Assembly: GCA_029721435.1 (NCBI GenBank)
Contig: CM056588.1
Span: forward strand, 40,751,430-40,815,429
Direction of reading: 5' to 3'
DNA from: Gymnothorax reevesii
Lineage: Eukaryota > Chordata > Actinopteri > Anguilliformes > Muraenidae
Length of the DNA: 64,000 nucleotides
Shown: positions 34,494-46,887 of the stretch, one piece after another
Layout: every line of letters starts with the position of its first letter
Numbering within the stretch: the stretch's first letter is position 1
The notes under the pieces: model-generated
Told to the model about the DNA's origin: nothing
The model's database searches: none
Seen by the model: the letters and a program-made list of their open reading frames with translations, nothing else
Program-made: the position numbers and the translations under genes

Positions 34494-36186
34494 GTCAATG
34501 CATGCAGTTCATCAGGTTACTTGTGAGTTTGAGTATGAAATATCATTTTTCTTCCTGCCTCAACTGGATTGCTCACGGCTGTGATTTGGATTACTGTGAT
34601 GTCATAACTCATTTATATGCTTTCATCTCTTTTCTTGGTCATGTGGATTTGTCTCTCCTCTCTTAATGTAATAATATACAACGTATAATGGATGTCTTCA
34701 GCTGCTGTTTAAACATGATTTACCAAGGTTTCATTTTATTTCATGTAAAAATGATATGTGCTCGCCTAGTTATTTTTGACTGAAAGTTCATTAGAATGTA
34801 AAATAGGCTTTCATTAGTCCCTGCATAAGTGCCCTGATTGGCTGGGGAATACACTCCTGTGCCTGTTCTGTGTTTTAACTGGGACACAAACTGGTCATAT
34901 TTCTATTTATAACATGGAAAGATTCTGATGCGCAATATTGATTTATTATTCAATTTTATTCCTGTATTATGATAAGCAATTCTACAGCTTGTTTATTGAC
35001 TGCTACTTCTGAGATTAATAGACTATTTTAGCAACTCCATATTTATTGTGCACTTGTGTTTTCTACTGATGCCCTACATTCAATGTCTTGTGTAATCTCG
35101 GCCCTGTTTCACAAAGCAGGATTCCTGAGTTACCTAAGTTTCCTAACCAAAACCCAGAACAGTCCTGTATTGCGGTAAATGTTCCAGATATGGAAAAGTT
35201 CTGGATTTTACTTGGTCCAGACCTACAGGGGACCAAATAATGCTACGTTCTGGAATGGGATTCAGAAGATCTGTCTTAATGCATCTAGAGAAAACCAGAT
35301 CCCAAATGGTGAGAATTCTGCCACAGAATGAATGAGCATTCCTCAGTCAGATGTGTGTGACATAGTAGATTGTGTCTCTGTCTTTTACTGCGAATAATTA
35401 CACCTCAGCTGCATATATCTCATTCTCTCTGCTCCTCCATATTGATGCTTTATTGGTGAGGCACTGATGCTGATTTAAACTACCAATTAGTCATCATTTG
35501 GTTTTGGAATGTGTGTAACTGATTCCTGTACCTCTGTTGGGATGTTGTTCTCTGAAATAATGCTGGGCCCAGTCCTGCTGGGCCCCTGATACTTGATTGG
35601 ATGATTTCTGGGCCCATTACAGTAACCTCATTTCACTTGTCAGAAGCAGTTAAGGGCGATGAAAGAAAAGCCTTAGATGCTGCCAGAAATTGTAGATCAT
35701 GTGGGGGACGTATTATAAATAACTGGGGTTTTGCTCCATGTGCCCACACCGAAGGGACAAGAAAAGGACACTGCGTAATGTAGAGTTCGGTCATTGAAGG
35801 ATGGGAGGGGCTTTGGATGTAGACCAATCACTTGATTGTTACACCCCCATTTTGGTCTGCCAAGACAAATGGCACCTCTATTTAGCATTGTGTCGCTGTC
35901 ATTGTTCCAGCTGCCATACTCTGTAAAAATGTTGTCACTTTGTCCTGCCTCCCTGCCCCGAGCTGGACCCGGTGTAGGCACAGCCTTTCCCTCCATACAC
36001 ACTGTGTGCATAAATGTATTTTGGGTCATTTTAGAATTCTGCTTATTAGCATTCAACTGAATTTTGTGAATCTTCCTAAAAATGACCAATCTTCATATTT
36101 ACTTTTTTAAAAAATACATTTTTTCCATTCTGCAGCTTCAGTTTGCCTGTAATTATATATATATATTTTTTTCTCATGCTCGTTAT
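34494..36186. other. No gene seen
   Basis: Ordinary AT-rich intergenic DNA. No coding or RNA feature was recognised. Confidence 0.5.
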
Positions 36187-36475
36187 GCATTCAATAAAAA
36201 TTCCTGTGCAGTGAAGACCCTTGAGCTGTTTGCTGTTGGAGGGTGAAAGGTTGGGGAGATGAAGAGAAGCAGGGAGAGGTTAGTGCATGCTGCCCTGGGC
36301 AGATGGCTTCTTCCACATCTCTGCTTGCTAGCATAGTGGGGTTTATTTCACCCCTGTGAAAGTCAGAGCATTACAGTGGATGGCTCCTATTGCTTATTTT
36401 GGGGTTACCAGACAATACCAAGCGATTTTGGTGTCTCTACATGGACCGAGACCAGGCCAGTGTGTGCATGATCCA
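36187..36475. repeat. Dispersed direct repeat, copy 1
   Basis: Shares TTCCTGTG, GAGCTGTTTGC-like, GGAGATGA, CAGATGGCT, CCACATCTCTGCTTG, TTTATTTCACC and TGGGGTTACCA words in the same order with 38611-38930. Agreement is roughly 75-80 percent by eye. Neither copy has coding capacity. Confidence 0.75.
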
Positions 36476-37486
36476 CAATGCATTGTAAGTCATGTTCTGA
36501 TTCCACCAATTAGCATTTAACTGGATACTGTGGATCTTCCTAAAATTGATTGGCCTTTGCATTTACTTTTTTCCTGAATAATTTTATTCCAAAATATGGA
36601 CTATATTGATGTATTTTAGAAAATGTATTTTGTATACACCTCCAAGTTATAGAACAATTGACAAGTTTGTTCCCAAAAAGGCTACATAGCCATTTTTCAG
36701 TAAATCAGCTTTTTTCATGTTGCCGCACCAACTTTGACCATGAAAAAATATACCTTATAGTGTGAATCTCTAAAAACAGATTTTAGAAGCACGGGGCTAT
36801 TGTGATGTTACTCAGTTTTTGTAATTTTGGCACTTTTTGCATTTTGGATACAAACTCTTCATTTGCTGTAGTCCTTAACTCAATGTCAAGATTTTTACAT
36901 GTGAGTCATGATCAGGAAAAACAGGAAACAGTCGTTTCTGTGTCAGCTTTTGTGTTTACTGTGCAGATTTACTTTAAGAAGAGCTTGCCTTTCTGAGACT
37001 GCTCATGTTTTGGTTTTGATCTGAACTTCAGAAGTGGCTTTACGGTGCATGCGTAGCTACCCCCTCACAGACAGGAGTTTTCACATCTGTACAGCTATGC
37101 AAGGGGTATACATATAGAATAAAAATAATGTTTTTCAAACACTTCGAAAATAGCGATAACAATGCGATGAATGGAGTGAGAAAGCACTGTGGAAATTGGA
37201 GAGGTGCAAACATGTTCAAAGTCTGTGTGCATCCTTACTCTGTCATTTGAGGTGTGAATGCTGCCTTGCGATACAGAGAGTTGTGAATTGGCAACTGGTT
37301 GCCCAGTTTAACATCTCCTGGGAGCCTAGCAGAGAAGCAAACTTGTGAAAACTGTGAAGACCTTGTAAAATTCTTTTATTTATAAGCAGTTCTTGGGTTG
37401 ATTTTAAAGGCCTTCTGAGTATCAGAACTGGGAGTGAGCCTCAGAAGACAAGTGCTATAAATGATAATATTTACTAAATTCATTAA

Positions 37487-37884
37487 GTTTAACGCCTTAA
37501 ACCAATTTTTCCCTTTAGATCCTCTTTAAGTAGGTTCAAAATGAGAAAAAAAAAATTCATATTGTTAGACTCATACATATTCTATATCTACTGGTTGGAG
37601 TGCTTCACTGAAGCTCTGTCAACATCATATTTAAGAAAACTTCAAACCCAGGATGCCACGTATTTATGGCCTCTGCAATCCATCAAATGGAATACATCTA
37701 GATGTTGTACGTCATTTTATACACGTTACACCGTAATTTATCAGGAAATATTTAGGATTCTTGTAGACCTTGAAATCTCCACTAGAATTTAAAATAGGCC
37801 TTCAGTTCCACAGGTTTGAATGCAGCAGCTGTACTTAACAGATCCATATATGGGATTATTGACTTTATGGAGCTAAATAAATGG
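37487..37884. repeat. Dispersed direct repeat shared with cdhr5 intron 9
   Basis: Shares, in order, TCATATTGT, CACTTCACTGA-like, TTCAAACCCAG, CATCAAATGGA, CATTTTATACAC, GCAGCAGCTG and TTTATGGAG words with 56071-56468. An old, family-level repeat; the type is unknown. Confidence 0.7.
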
Positions 37885-38610
37885 TAAATTTTGAAAGTGG
37901 TATTGTTACAGTGGGATCAGGCATTTCTGTTTTCCCCTTTGAGAGAAAAGCTGAACTCTCACTGAGTGGCGTTTAAAGTTGTGGTATATGGGGTTACTGT
38001 CTGATTTTCTGACTCATTTTGGCTGTCTGTAACTACTTAAAGCATATTATTAACTGTAAAAACATCAATGTCCATGCTGACCAGCTTTGTTCCGGCAGAT
38101 ACAGCATCCTTTTGGTTTACACTGCAACATTAACAAAACTCGCCTCATTCAACAGCTAGAGCAAGGACACTCGGATCTGCTCTTGGCGGTATGACATCCT
38201 GTTAGTTTTCTCCCCAACCCAAACAAACCACATTCATAAATCTTTTTGAGCTGCTTGTTTGCAGGTCAGGTGAGCAAATTAGGGTTGAAATGAAGGCTTG
38301 CAGGTTGGCAGATCTCCAGATACAGGGTTGGTTTCGATGCAAATAAAGTCATTTTGATCCCAGCTCAGTACTTCAGGTTGAGGTTTTTTGAGTCCAGTAT
38401 CTCACCTCTGGCGATGTCCAGAATGCACTGGGTTGTCTGTAAGATTAATCATGCCTCTTCATGTAGGATTCACCTGCTGACTGATTGCTGCCGTCAAGCT
38501 GTGCTGGCACTCCGAGGAGTCCTGTCTCCTGGACATATGACTCCTCTGGTGGTGCGCTGGCCTGGCGGCCTGCCACACTTTTTTTGGTTGCTGAAACTCG
38601 TGGTCATGAC

Positions 38611-38930
38611 GCATTCTCCTAAATTCCTGTGAAGTGAAGGCCATTGAGCTATTTGCGTTTGGAGGGCAAAAGGTTTGGGAGATGACGAGAAGCTGACCTT
38701 ATGAGAGACTCGATCTCCTAGGTTGCTGAAAGAGGTTAGCGTATGCTATTCTGAGCAGATGGCTCTTTCCACATCTCTGCTTGTTAACACTGCAGAGTTT
38801 ATTTCACCTTTGTAAAAGTTGGTGCATTACGGCAGGCACCTCCTACCGTTTAATGTGGGGTTACCATATAATGCCAGGCAATTGTTGGTGTCTCCATATG
38901 GAGCTAGACCAGGTCAGTGAGTGTTACTAT
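38611..38930. repeat. Dispersed direct repeat, copy 2
   Basis: Second copy of the repeat at 36187-36475, with an extra segment of about 40 bases near 38690-38730. Confidence 0.75.
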
Positions 38931-40328
38931 GGGCAACTGCATCATGGTCCCCCATGGTCCCTGCTGGACAAGAGATAGTAGTGTAATATCGTTCAGAAAG
39001 CGTTTGCTTAGTAGCACTGTTTGGGGGATTTACGATGTTAGGACCCATGCACACACAAACCCGCACTCCACATACACAGAAACCCCGAAACTGACACACA
39101 CTTCATCACACCGCAGTTCTGTGCTCATTTCCTATTCAAATGAATTTGTTTGAAGTGCAGCTCAGCAGGACTCCCCTCCCCCTCAGGTCTGCTTCCACGG
39201 TCCGTCTGGTGAGACTGATTCCTGATTAGCGTACCCTGGACAGAATGGATGAAAGGCTGTCTGCTGCATCTCCGGCCCCAAACAAGCCCTCCTACCATCA
39301 GGAAGAAAAGAATTCTGGAACAATGACCCCAAACAAATCCTCTCACTGACCGGGAGATGAAAGTTTGAGGACAAACTCTGAGCAGTGGGGGGTCTCCCCT
39401 CTCTTTAGCCATCGGCCTGGCGGGCTCTTATTTTGGGATTCTGCTCTCTGTAATGCAGTGCCTGTGTTGTAGAAACACTCATAATAGGTATATTACATGT
39501 GAATATAAAACATACTGCGAATATAAAACATTTACACGCCCTTTTTGCATAGTGGTCTACATGGGGCTGAGCAAAATATTAATACTGCAGTAATGTTATG
39601 TTATGAGACGTTGTCTGAGATTTTATCTATTATAATTTTATAATATGGCAAAATTGTATTGTCTTTTCTGGTTTTGAAGTCTGCGTATCAGTTAAGCATG
39701 TGTTTTTCCGCACTTGTTACTCCATTCTTGCTTTTTAGTCATCATACCCACATTTTGAATGACTTAATCAAAAATGTCTGTGTAGATATTTTGCGGCAGC
39801 ACCAATATTTATTTCTACAATATCTCCACAATTTTTTATATCAAGGGATTTGGTAAAAATATCATGATATTTGAATTTGTCCATAGCACTCGGCCCCAGG
39901 TCTGCACAGGCTTAATTTGAAAGAACTTTAACTTTTTCTAATAAGAGTCCCAAAGACTGGATGGGCAAAGTTCAGACTCTTTTAGCATACAGTGTGCTGT
40001 TAATATTTATTTTGGTTTTTCCTAATAATTAACTATTAGCTTTTCTCCTTGTCTTTTGCTGGAAATGGTCTGACATTATGTTATTACTGGCTTTTTCCTG
40101 ACTTCTCAAAGACCTGCAATTTCAAAGGGTATTTAGACCTTTTGTATTCTCATTAGGTTAAATTACGCTTTAAGCAGACTGAGCGATAGACCACAGGAAA
40201 TGTGTCAACGGGTACAGAAGTGCTGAACAACATTTAGAGATTGGAATTCTAAGGCTGAGAAGTTACTGCATACAGTGGATAGGAATGTGGACCTAGTAGG
40301 GGAATTGATGGATCTGGGCTGCAGATAA
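38931..40328. other. No gene seen
   Basis: AT-rich intergenic DNA. No coding or RNA feature was recognised. Confidence 0.5.
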
Positions 40329-40330
40329 TA

Positions 40331-41550
40331 CAACCACAATTCCGAAATAGTTGGGATGAAGTGTAAATTGTGAATAAAATCAAAATGCAATGACTCTCAG
40401 ATCACATGAGCCAATATGTTATTTACAATAGAACACAGATAACATTTCAAATGTTGAAACTGAGACATTTTACAGTTTTATCCACAAAATGAGCTGATTT
40501 CAATTTCTCTGGCTGCAACAGGTCTCAAAAAAGTTGGGACACATGCCAAAAAGGGTTGAAAAAGCAATGAATATATAAGAGAATCACCTGAAAGAACATT
40601 TAACAAGTTATTAAAAGGGATGTAAACACAGACCATCGTGCAATCCACAGATGCCACCTAAAACTCTATCATGCAAAAAGGAAGCCATTGTTGAGCATGA
40701 TCCAGAAGCACCGCCATGTTCTGTGGGCCAAGGCTCATTTAAAATGCACTGCAGCAAAGTGTCCTGTGGTCATATGAGTGCAAATTTAACATTCTGGTTG
40801 GAAATCAGGGGCGTTGTTTCTTCCGGGCTAAGGAGGAGAAAGACCACTCCTCCTGTTATCAGCATTCAGTTCAAAAGTCAGCATTTCTGATGGTATGGGG
40901 ATGCATTAGCACATATGGTGTGGGACACTTGCTTGTTTTAAAAAGCACCGTGAATGTTGAAAGGTATATAAAGGTTTTTGAGCAACATATTCTCCCCTAC
41001 AGAGGACATCTATTTCAGGGAGGGCCTTGTGTATTTCAGCAGGAAAATGCAAAACCACGTACTGCAGCTACAGCATGGCTTTGTAGTAGAAGAGTTCGTG
41101 TGCTGAACTGGCCTGCCAGCAGTCCTGATGTTTCACCGATTGAGATCATTTGTCGCATAATTAAACGAAAAGTCCATCAAAGGAGACCCAAAACTCTCCA
41201 GCAGCTGGAAGCTTGTCTTAAACAAGAGTGGGATCAAATTCCAGCAGCTAAACTCAAGAAACTTGTCTCATCAAAGCCCAGATGGCTCCACTCTGTGTTA
41301 AAAAGAAAGGGGGATGCTTCACCATGGTAAACAGGCCCTTGTCCCAACTTTTTTGAGACCTGTAGCAGCCATCAAATTTGAAATGAGCTCATTTTGTGGA
41401 TAAAATTGTAAAATTTCTCAGTTTTAGCATTTGCTATGTTATCTCTCTTCAACTGAGAATAAAATACTGGCTGGTGTGATTTGAAAGTCATGGCATTTTG
41501 ATTTTATTCGCAATTTACACTTTGTCCCAACTATTTTGGAATTGGGGTTG
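40331..41550 (+). mobile_element. Tc1/mariner element with CAACCCCAATTCC ends
   Basis: The left end CAACCACAATTCCGAAATAG and the inverse right end CTATTTTGGAATTGGGGTTG are flanked by TA. Long inverted terminal repeats extend inward through GTGTAAATTGTGAATAAAATC. The length, 1220 bases, is below the usual 1.6 kb and points to an internal deletion in the 5' half of the transposase. Confidence 0.85.
40651..41330 (+). pseudogene. Tc1-like transposase relic, catalytic Asp replaced
   Basis: The 3' part from 40890 ([15 protein letters not shown]) matches the catalytic half of Tc1-type transposases up to the C terminus (RKGDASPW). The motif normally QQDNAKPH reads QQENAKPR, so the second catalytic Asp has become Glu; SPIEI keeps the final Glu. 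The part before 40890 is shortened and out of frame, and the first catalytic Asp is not seen. Closest relative here: the element at 46888-48495. Confidence 0.85.
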
Positions 41551-41552
41551 TA

Positions 41553-43169
41553 TAAAGTAAGCAGTTTTAAAAACAACGGTAGGAACTGTAAGTCTGATTC
41601 GCTCGCTTACAAGGATCTGCTGACTGAACAAATTAGAAATCGCTGAGCTGGGGGGTGGGGGTGGTGGGTGGAGCAGACTGAGGAGATGAGGATTCAGTCT
41701 GTGCTTGAAGGCGGTCAGGGCTTGTGGTCGGAATCACATACTTTTGTTGCTGCATACTGTACCAGTAAACTGTATCCTCAATTCTACGTACTCCCATCCG
41801 TGGTTGTATATGGTGTAGTAGCCATTATGTGATGATAACCTTGCTGTGTTCTACGCAGCTGCATGACCAATGGGCTATTAAGACCACCTTTGTCTCAGCG
41901 TGACAATGCCATTGACTGCATTGCATTGTGGGATTGAGTGCAGCACAAAAGACAGCTATGGCTACGTTCTTTTATGTTTGGCCAGTGTCGTAGTTCATCC
42001 AGGTGTCCTTGGCATTTTGGTAAATTTCATGTTGGTCACACACTGTATATCGCTTGTTACGCTTGGCTACCCTGAGTAATTGTGTTGTCAGTAGTAGTAG
42101 CAATAAGCAGTATTAAGTAGTCGGTGATTTTGAGCTGGGCCGGCGTCTCTGCTGTTCAGACCTCCATGGCAGTATAAGTGAACCCTGTTTTCTGTTTTCC
42201 AGCTCTGATCAGGATTTTTCCCAAACTCCCAGCAGACACCGCTCAGTGCTCATCATGACACGGTCTTTCTTCTACGTATTTGAGTTGGCTTCAGCAGGTG
42301 ACTGTAAAGTGGTGAAATTGAAGGATTAAGTGTCAAAGCTGTCTAACTTCAAAGGGTTTTATGGCCCTGACATCACTGTCAATCAGAACAGTTTTATTGA
42401 GGAGGGATGGAATTTCCTTTATTATAACAAGGTGCTGTTTTTGCTCAATTTAGAGAGTGGCACACATTATTAGAGTTGTTGTTTTTACTGTATGTACAAC
42501 AGTATGTATCCAGTTACCTTAGGCTGTGCTGTAACCAGTAGTGATCTTTCAGCCTCTTTCTCTATTAGCTGAATTATGTAAATGTTGCAATAACACAATG
42601 CCTCTGCATGCATTTATTTATGATATGATCCAACACTGCCCCTTTACTCAGGCTTTATTGGACAGAATTCAAGTGAGAGAAATGTGGTTTCGCATTGGCT
42701 GAGTCGTCTAAGGGGAGAAGATGTCCCTTATAATTTTCGGCTTTGATGAGAATGGGGCTCGCTTCACTTGTGAAGAGTTGAAATGCTGTCAGGGGGATAG
42801 CTTAGTCAATCAACAGTGACATACTTTTCTCATAATGCCACAATATTAATACCTTTAATAAAAGTCATGAAGAGCGAGCTACAAGTTCATCTTCAAGTCA
42901 TGATGAAATATATATCCTCATTTCGCTTTTCTACAGAGATGGTAATTCTTCACAATAGAGAAGCATTTAAATCAGGCTTTATTGCGTATAAAGAAGGCTT
43001 CATTATCTCGGACTGTTTCTCTCTCTCGGCTGGTAGTGGGACTGCCAGCGCTGAAAAATCCTCATCTGTGAAATGCTGCTAAATGAAGGTGGATTGTTTA
43101 CCCCCACCTGCTGTTTAAATAATTGCTGGATTTTTTTACTCTATGGTTTCAAGAATAAAAGCTCGATTT
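41553..43169. other. No gene seen
   Basis: Intergenic DNA with no recognised feature. Confidence 0.5.
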
Positions 43170-43770
43170 TTTTTTACAATCTCCCTCTCCCAGTGTAAGA
43201 ATTATGGTCCAATTCTTTGCTTTCCTGTTGTTGGAGTATTAACTGGGCTCTTCATTCACCTGTTCTAAGAATAATACCCGAGTCCATTACCCTCCTGTGG
43301 TGACAATAATATCCGGGTTCTTTGCTCATCCATTGTAAGAATGATAGCGGGATCCTGATCCCTCCTGTTTGAAGAATAAGAATGTGGTTCCCAATCCCTT
43401 TTGTGATGATAATTATAGCTATGTTACTTTAATCACCTGTTCTAAGAATAATAACAACCAGGTTTTCTACTCAGTTATCATAATAGTTAGGCTCCTTACC
43501 CACCTGTTTAAGAATAATGTCCTGGCTCTTCACTCTCCTGTTCTAAGAATAATAGCACAGTTCTTTACTCATCGGGTGAAAGAATAATATCTGGGTTCTT
43601 TACTCATCTAATGTACGAATAATACTGGGGTTCTTTGCTCATCTAATGTATGAATAATACTGGGGTTCTTTTCTCACCTGATCTAAGAATAATAACTGGT
43701 TCTTCACACACTTGTTGTAAGGATAATACCTGGGTTCTTTACTTGCTTCTTCATACCTCTTGTTATATTA
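43170..43770. repeat. Degenerate minisatellite, about 38-base unit, block 1
   Basis: A long series of units of the form CACCTGTTCTAAGAATAAT followed by (A/C)CNGGGTTCTTTACT, each diverged. It ends at a CTTCTTCATA boundary. A second block with the same unit lies at 44360-44560. Confidence 0.8.
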
Positions 43771-43785
43771 GTTGCCATGTTAATG

Positions 43786-44147
43786 AATTCTGGACCACTC
43801 CCAAAGTAGGGCAGAGTACTGGGTGGGATTGCGGATGGGAGATCGGGGCGGGTGTGGTGTCGGACTTGATGTGTGATTGTGTGGACATTGGGCAACCCCT
43901 GGGCGGCGAGACTCAGGGTGGGGCTCGCATCTCTTGTCGGAGTCCGTGTGGCTCCCAAGCCCCCCAGGGTCCCAGGTGCTGGCTGTTCCTTGCTTCCTTC
44001 TTGAAAAGGGGAAGGAAACGAGGGAGGGAGGTAGAAATGGGACGAGGGGGGATTATGGGAATGTAGGAGGTATATATAGGCATAAGGACAAATAGGAAGG
44101 CTCATTGGGAGTGGCCCTGTCCATTAACCTACGTTATTTGGGAACTC
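43786..44147. other. GC-rich insertion inside a duplicated segment
   Basis: About 360 bases of markedly higher GC content, absent from the parallel position of the second duplicated copy (near 44574). Short inverse words GGACCACTCCCAA (left) and TTGGGAGTGG (right) near its edges hint at a mobile insertion. Overlapping frames on both strands are a by-product of the GC-rich composition. Confidence 0.5.
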
Positions 44148-44354
44148 CCTTTAAAATAAAGACCATGAGGTTTGCTAATATTCAACAACTGAGTTTTTTT
44201 TACTCTGTTACAAAAATAGCTGGTGTAACGCTGTTCAATGACGTGAATGCTTAGCAGAGCACAGTTTCTATCTTATAGTTGTTAATATGAACAGATGTGA
44301 GATAATAGGACTGATAATTATGCATTTTAATTGTGTTCATGATTGCTTTCAACA
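44148..44354. repeat. Segmental duplication, copy 1
   Basis: Shares AATAGCTGGTGTAACGCTGT, CAATGACGTGAATGCTTAGC and ACAGATGTGAGATAAT with 44574-44782, same orientation and order. Confidence 0.85.
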
Positions 44355-44359
44355 TGATA

Positions 44360-44560
44360 GTGCCAGCGTTGTGTACTCATCTGATGTAAGAGTAATAACA
44401 GGGGTCTTTACAGACCTGATGGAAGAATAATCTCAAGGTTTTTTATTACCTTTTGTAAGAGTAATGACAGGGTCCTTTACTCACTTGATATAAGATTAAT
44501 TGCAGATTCTTTTCTCACCTGTTGAAAGAGTGATACATGGTTCTTTACTGGCTTCTTCTC
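44360..44560. repeat. Degenerate minisatellite, block 2
   Basis: About five diverged units of the minisatellite at 43170-43770 (GTAAGAGTAATGACAGGGTC type). Confidence 0.8.
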
Positions 44561-44573
44561 ATATTAGTAGCTG

Positions 44574-44782
44574 TATTAAAATAAGGATCATGAATCTGGC
44601 TAATATTCATACAAATGAGTTCTTTACTCTGTTATTAAAATAGCTGGTGTAATGCTGTTCAATGACGTGAATGCTTGGCAAAGCACAATCTAACTTCTAG
44701 ATATTAATACAAACAGATGTGAGATAATGGGAGTGATAATTACGCATTTTATTTGTGTGCATGATCCTTTTCAACATGATAG
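44574..44782. repeat. Segmental duplication, copy 2
   Basis: Second copy of 44148-44354; agreement is roughly 80-85 percent by eye. Confidence 0.85.
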
Positions 44783-45948
44783 GCCAAATTATGTCATTTT
44801 CAATCCTATCCGACTGGGGCAAACAATCCAACAGAATGAAACAAAACAATGGTCTTCTTGTTTACTGCCAGAGAGAGTGCGCATTCCTTTGGGTTTTCGG
44901 CAAACACACAATGCTGTAGTCGTAGTTCTGCAGAATGAGATTTTTTTTTCCAACTAAAAGTAGTCCAGCTGAATTACATGAAAAGATTTGATAGTTGTGT
45001 AACAGCCCATTTGGTATACAGTGCGAATACGTATGTGGATTTATTGCTTTTTTTTGTTCCATTTTATCCATGTATTTAATCATCATGCCTCTACCACAGG
45101 CAGTAGGTGGGAGGCATACTATTTCCTGTTTGTCTGTCTGTGTGTGTCTCCATCATACTGCCTGTCATAAATACCTTGTCTGCACTATATCTCCTGAAGG
45201 ATCACTGAGATTTTCTCCAAATGAGGTATGGTAACTCCCCACAGAGGGTAGCTGAATTGATCAGGTTATAGAGGTCATTTCCTCAAAGGCAAAGGTCACA
45301 AAAGGTCAGAAGTATGCAGAGCCAAAGATCGACTGATTGATGTATTGATTGATATACTTGTGTATTATTTTTGTTTTGAGCATCTGTGCTCTGAAGATCC
45401 AGACTTATATTACATGGCAGATAGAGTAATTTAATCTGTGAAAAAAAAGATTAATCAATCAATAAATCAATCAGTGAAAATGGCAGCAGCTGGACCCAGA
45501 ATTTTTCCCCTTCCCTGAATGTTGATTGAGTAATTTTATCTCTATGAGTTACAATGCATCCTTTCAAATTGTTCTCATCAGAAGCAGAGAGAATGCTGAC
45601 AATGACTTCTTGCTTGCTGGTGTGATTTAGTTGTAATGACTCTAAACTGCCCTCTGCTGCCCACTGCTTGTCCTGCATGTTTCTGTCCAAGCTCTGCTTT
45701 TTTCACCAGTCACCTCTCACACTTGAGGAAATATTTGCACTTTGGCCTTTGAAGTGTGTTTTGGCAGTATCGGGTAATCCCCACATAATGGTTGCATACA
45801 ACTTAGTGTTCACATTCGTGGCACAAATTAACTTTCACACCTCTGGAATCTTGACTTTAAAGATCATGAGCAGTCATAATGTACAGTCTATTTTAAATGA
45901 CTGATTTACAACTAAATAACCAATAAACACTATTATGGGTGATTCCAT
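44783..45948. other. No gene seen
   Basis: Intergenic DNA. Near 45110-45310 there is a segment with the flavour of the old repeat at 9279-9735 (CTCCTGAAGGATCACTGAGA, CAAAGGTCACAAAAGGTCA), too diverged to assign. Confidence 0.4.
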
Positions 45949-46887
45949 ATGTGTCGTACGGGACATTCAGAAAATATTTCCTACCTTTTTGATTAAACAC
46001 AATCGCAATGAAGATTTTTTATGCTAATGATAGAGTACTAGTTGGATGGACAATGAAAATATAACAACTAATAAAGATTTATCGCTTAATGGTAAATAAG
46101 AGAGAAAATTGTTGCGTGTTATACAGGACACAGTAAAAAAATGACTTTTGAATTGAGTTCAGACCAAAAACTCTGTGAGTTCTTTGGATGAATATTATTG
46201 ATATGCTACTTCATGAACATTGTGGACATACAAGAACACTTTCATGCATTTGTAACTTTTAAATGATCTTTATGTTTATTTATAACATAAAATTTTTGGA
46301 ACAATGCAAGATACGGGACATGCAAAAGTGTCATATGGGACATCTCTTAAACTAGTTGAAAATACCTAAAAATACATCAATAAAATCACAGTATTTATTT
46401 CAGTTGGACATTATTATCCACAAGAAACAATGAAATATAACCAATTGAAACATATGAAGCTTATCAAAGTAGCTAAATTTGATGGAAAAAAGGAATATGT
46501 GAAAATCTGTCGTTCAGGACACATTGTGTGTCTTACAGGACAACATGCATGCATATATGAGTATATGGAATTTCATATGGCTCAAAACGAATGTAGGTGC
46601 AAAAAATTTTTGCAAAACCCCTCCCCTTTCAGCAATATGGCAGTTTCTCCCTCCCCCACTGGCGCCAGGATTTTTGGCACTCAAGGCTCATTGATGTATG
46701 GTGTCTATGAAGGCTATCCTGCTTGTCCAAACTGGTAAAAGGGCTACTGCGGCGCAAGTTGCTGTGAATTTAAATGATTCAAGTGACATCAGTTTGTTGG
46801 AGCGGTTTTAGCGGCTCAAAGGTGAACATCACTATATTAGGCAGGAGGTTTTAATCTTGTGAGTTGTTGGTGTATTAAATGTTCTTA

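Noticed and set aside
43650..44105. Overlapping frames of 72 to 138 codons on both strands
   Set aside because: They arise from the GC-rich insert, which has few stop codons; no protein family was recognised on either strand.
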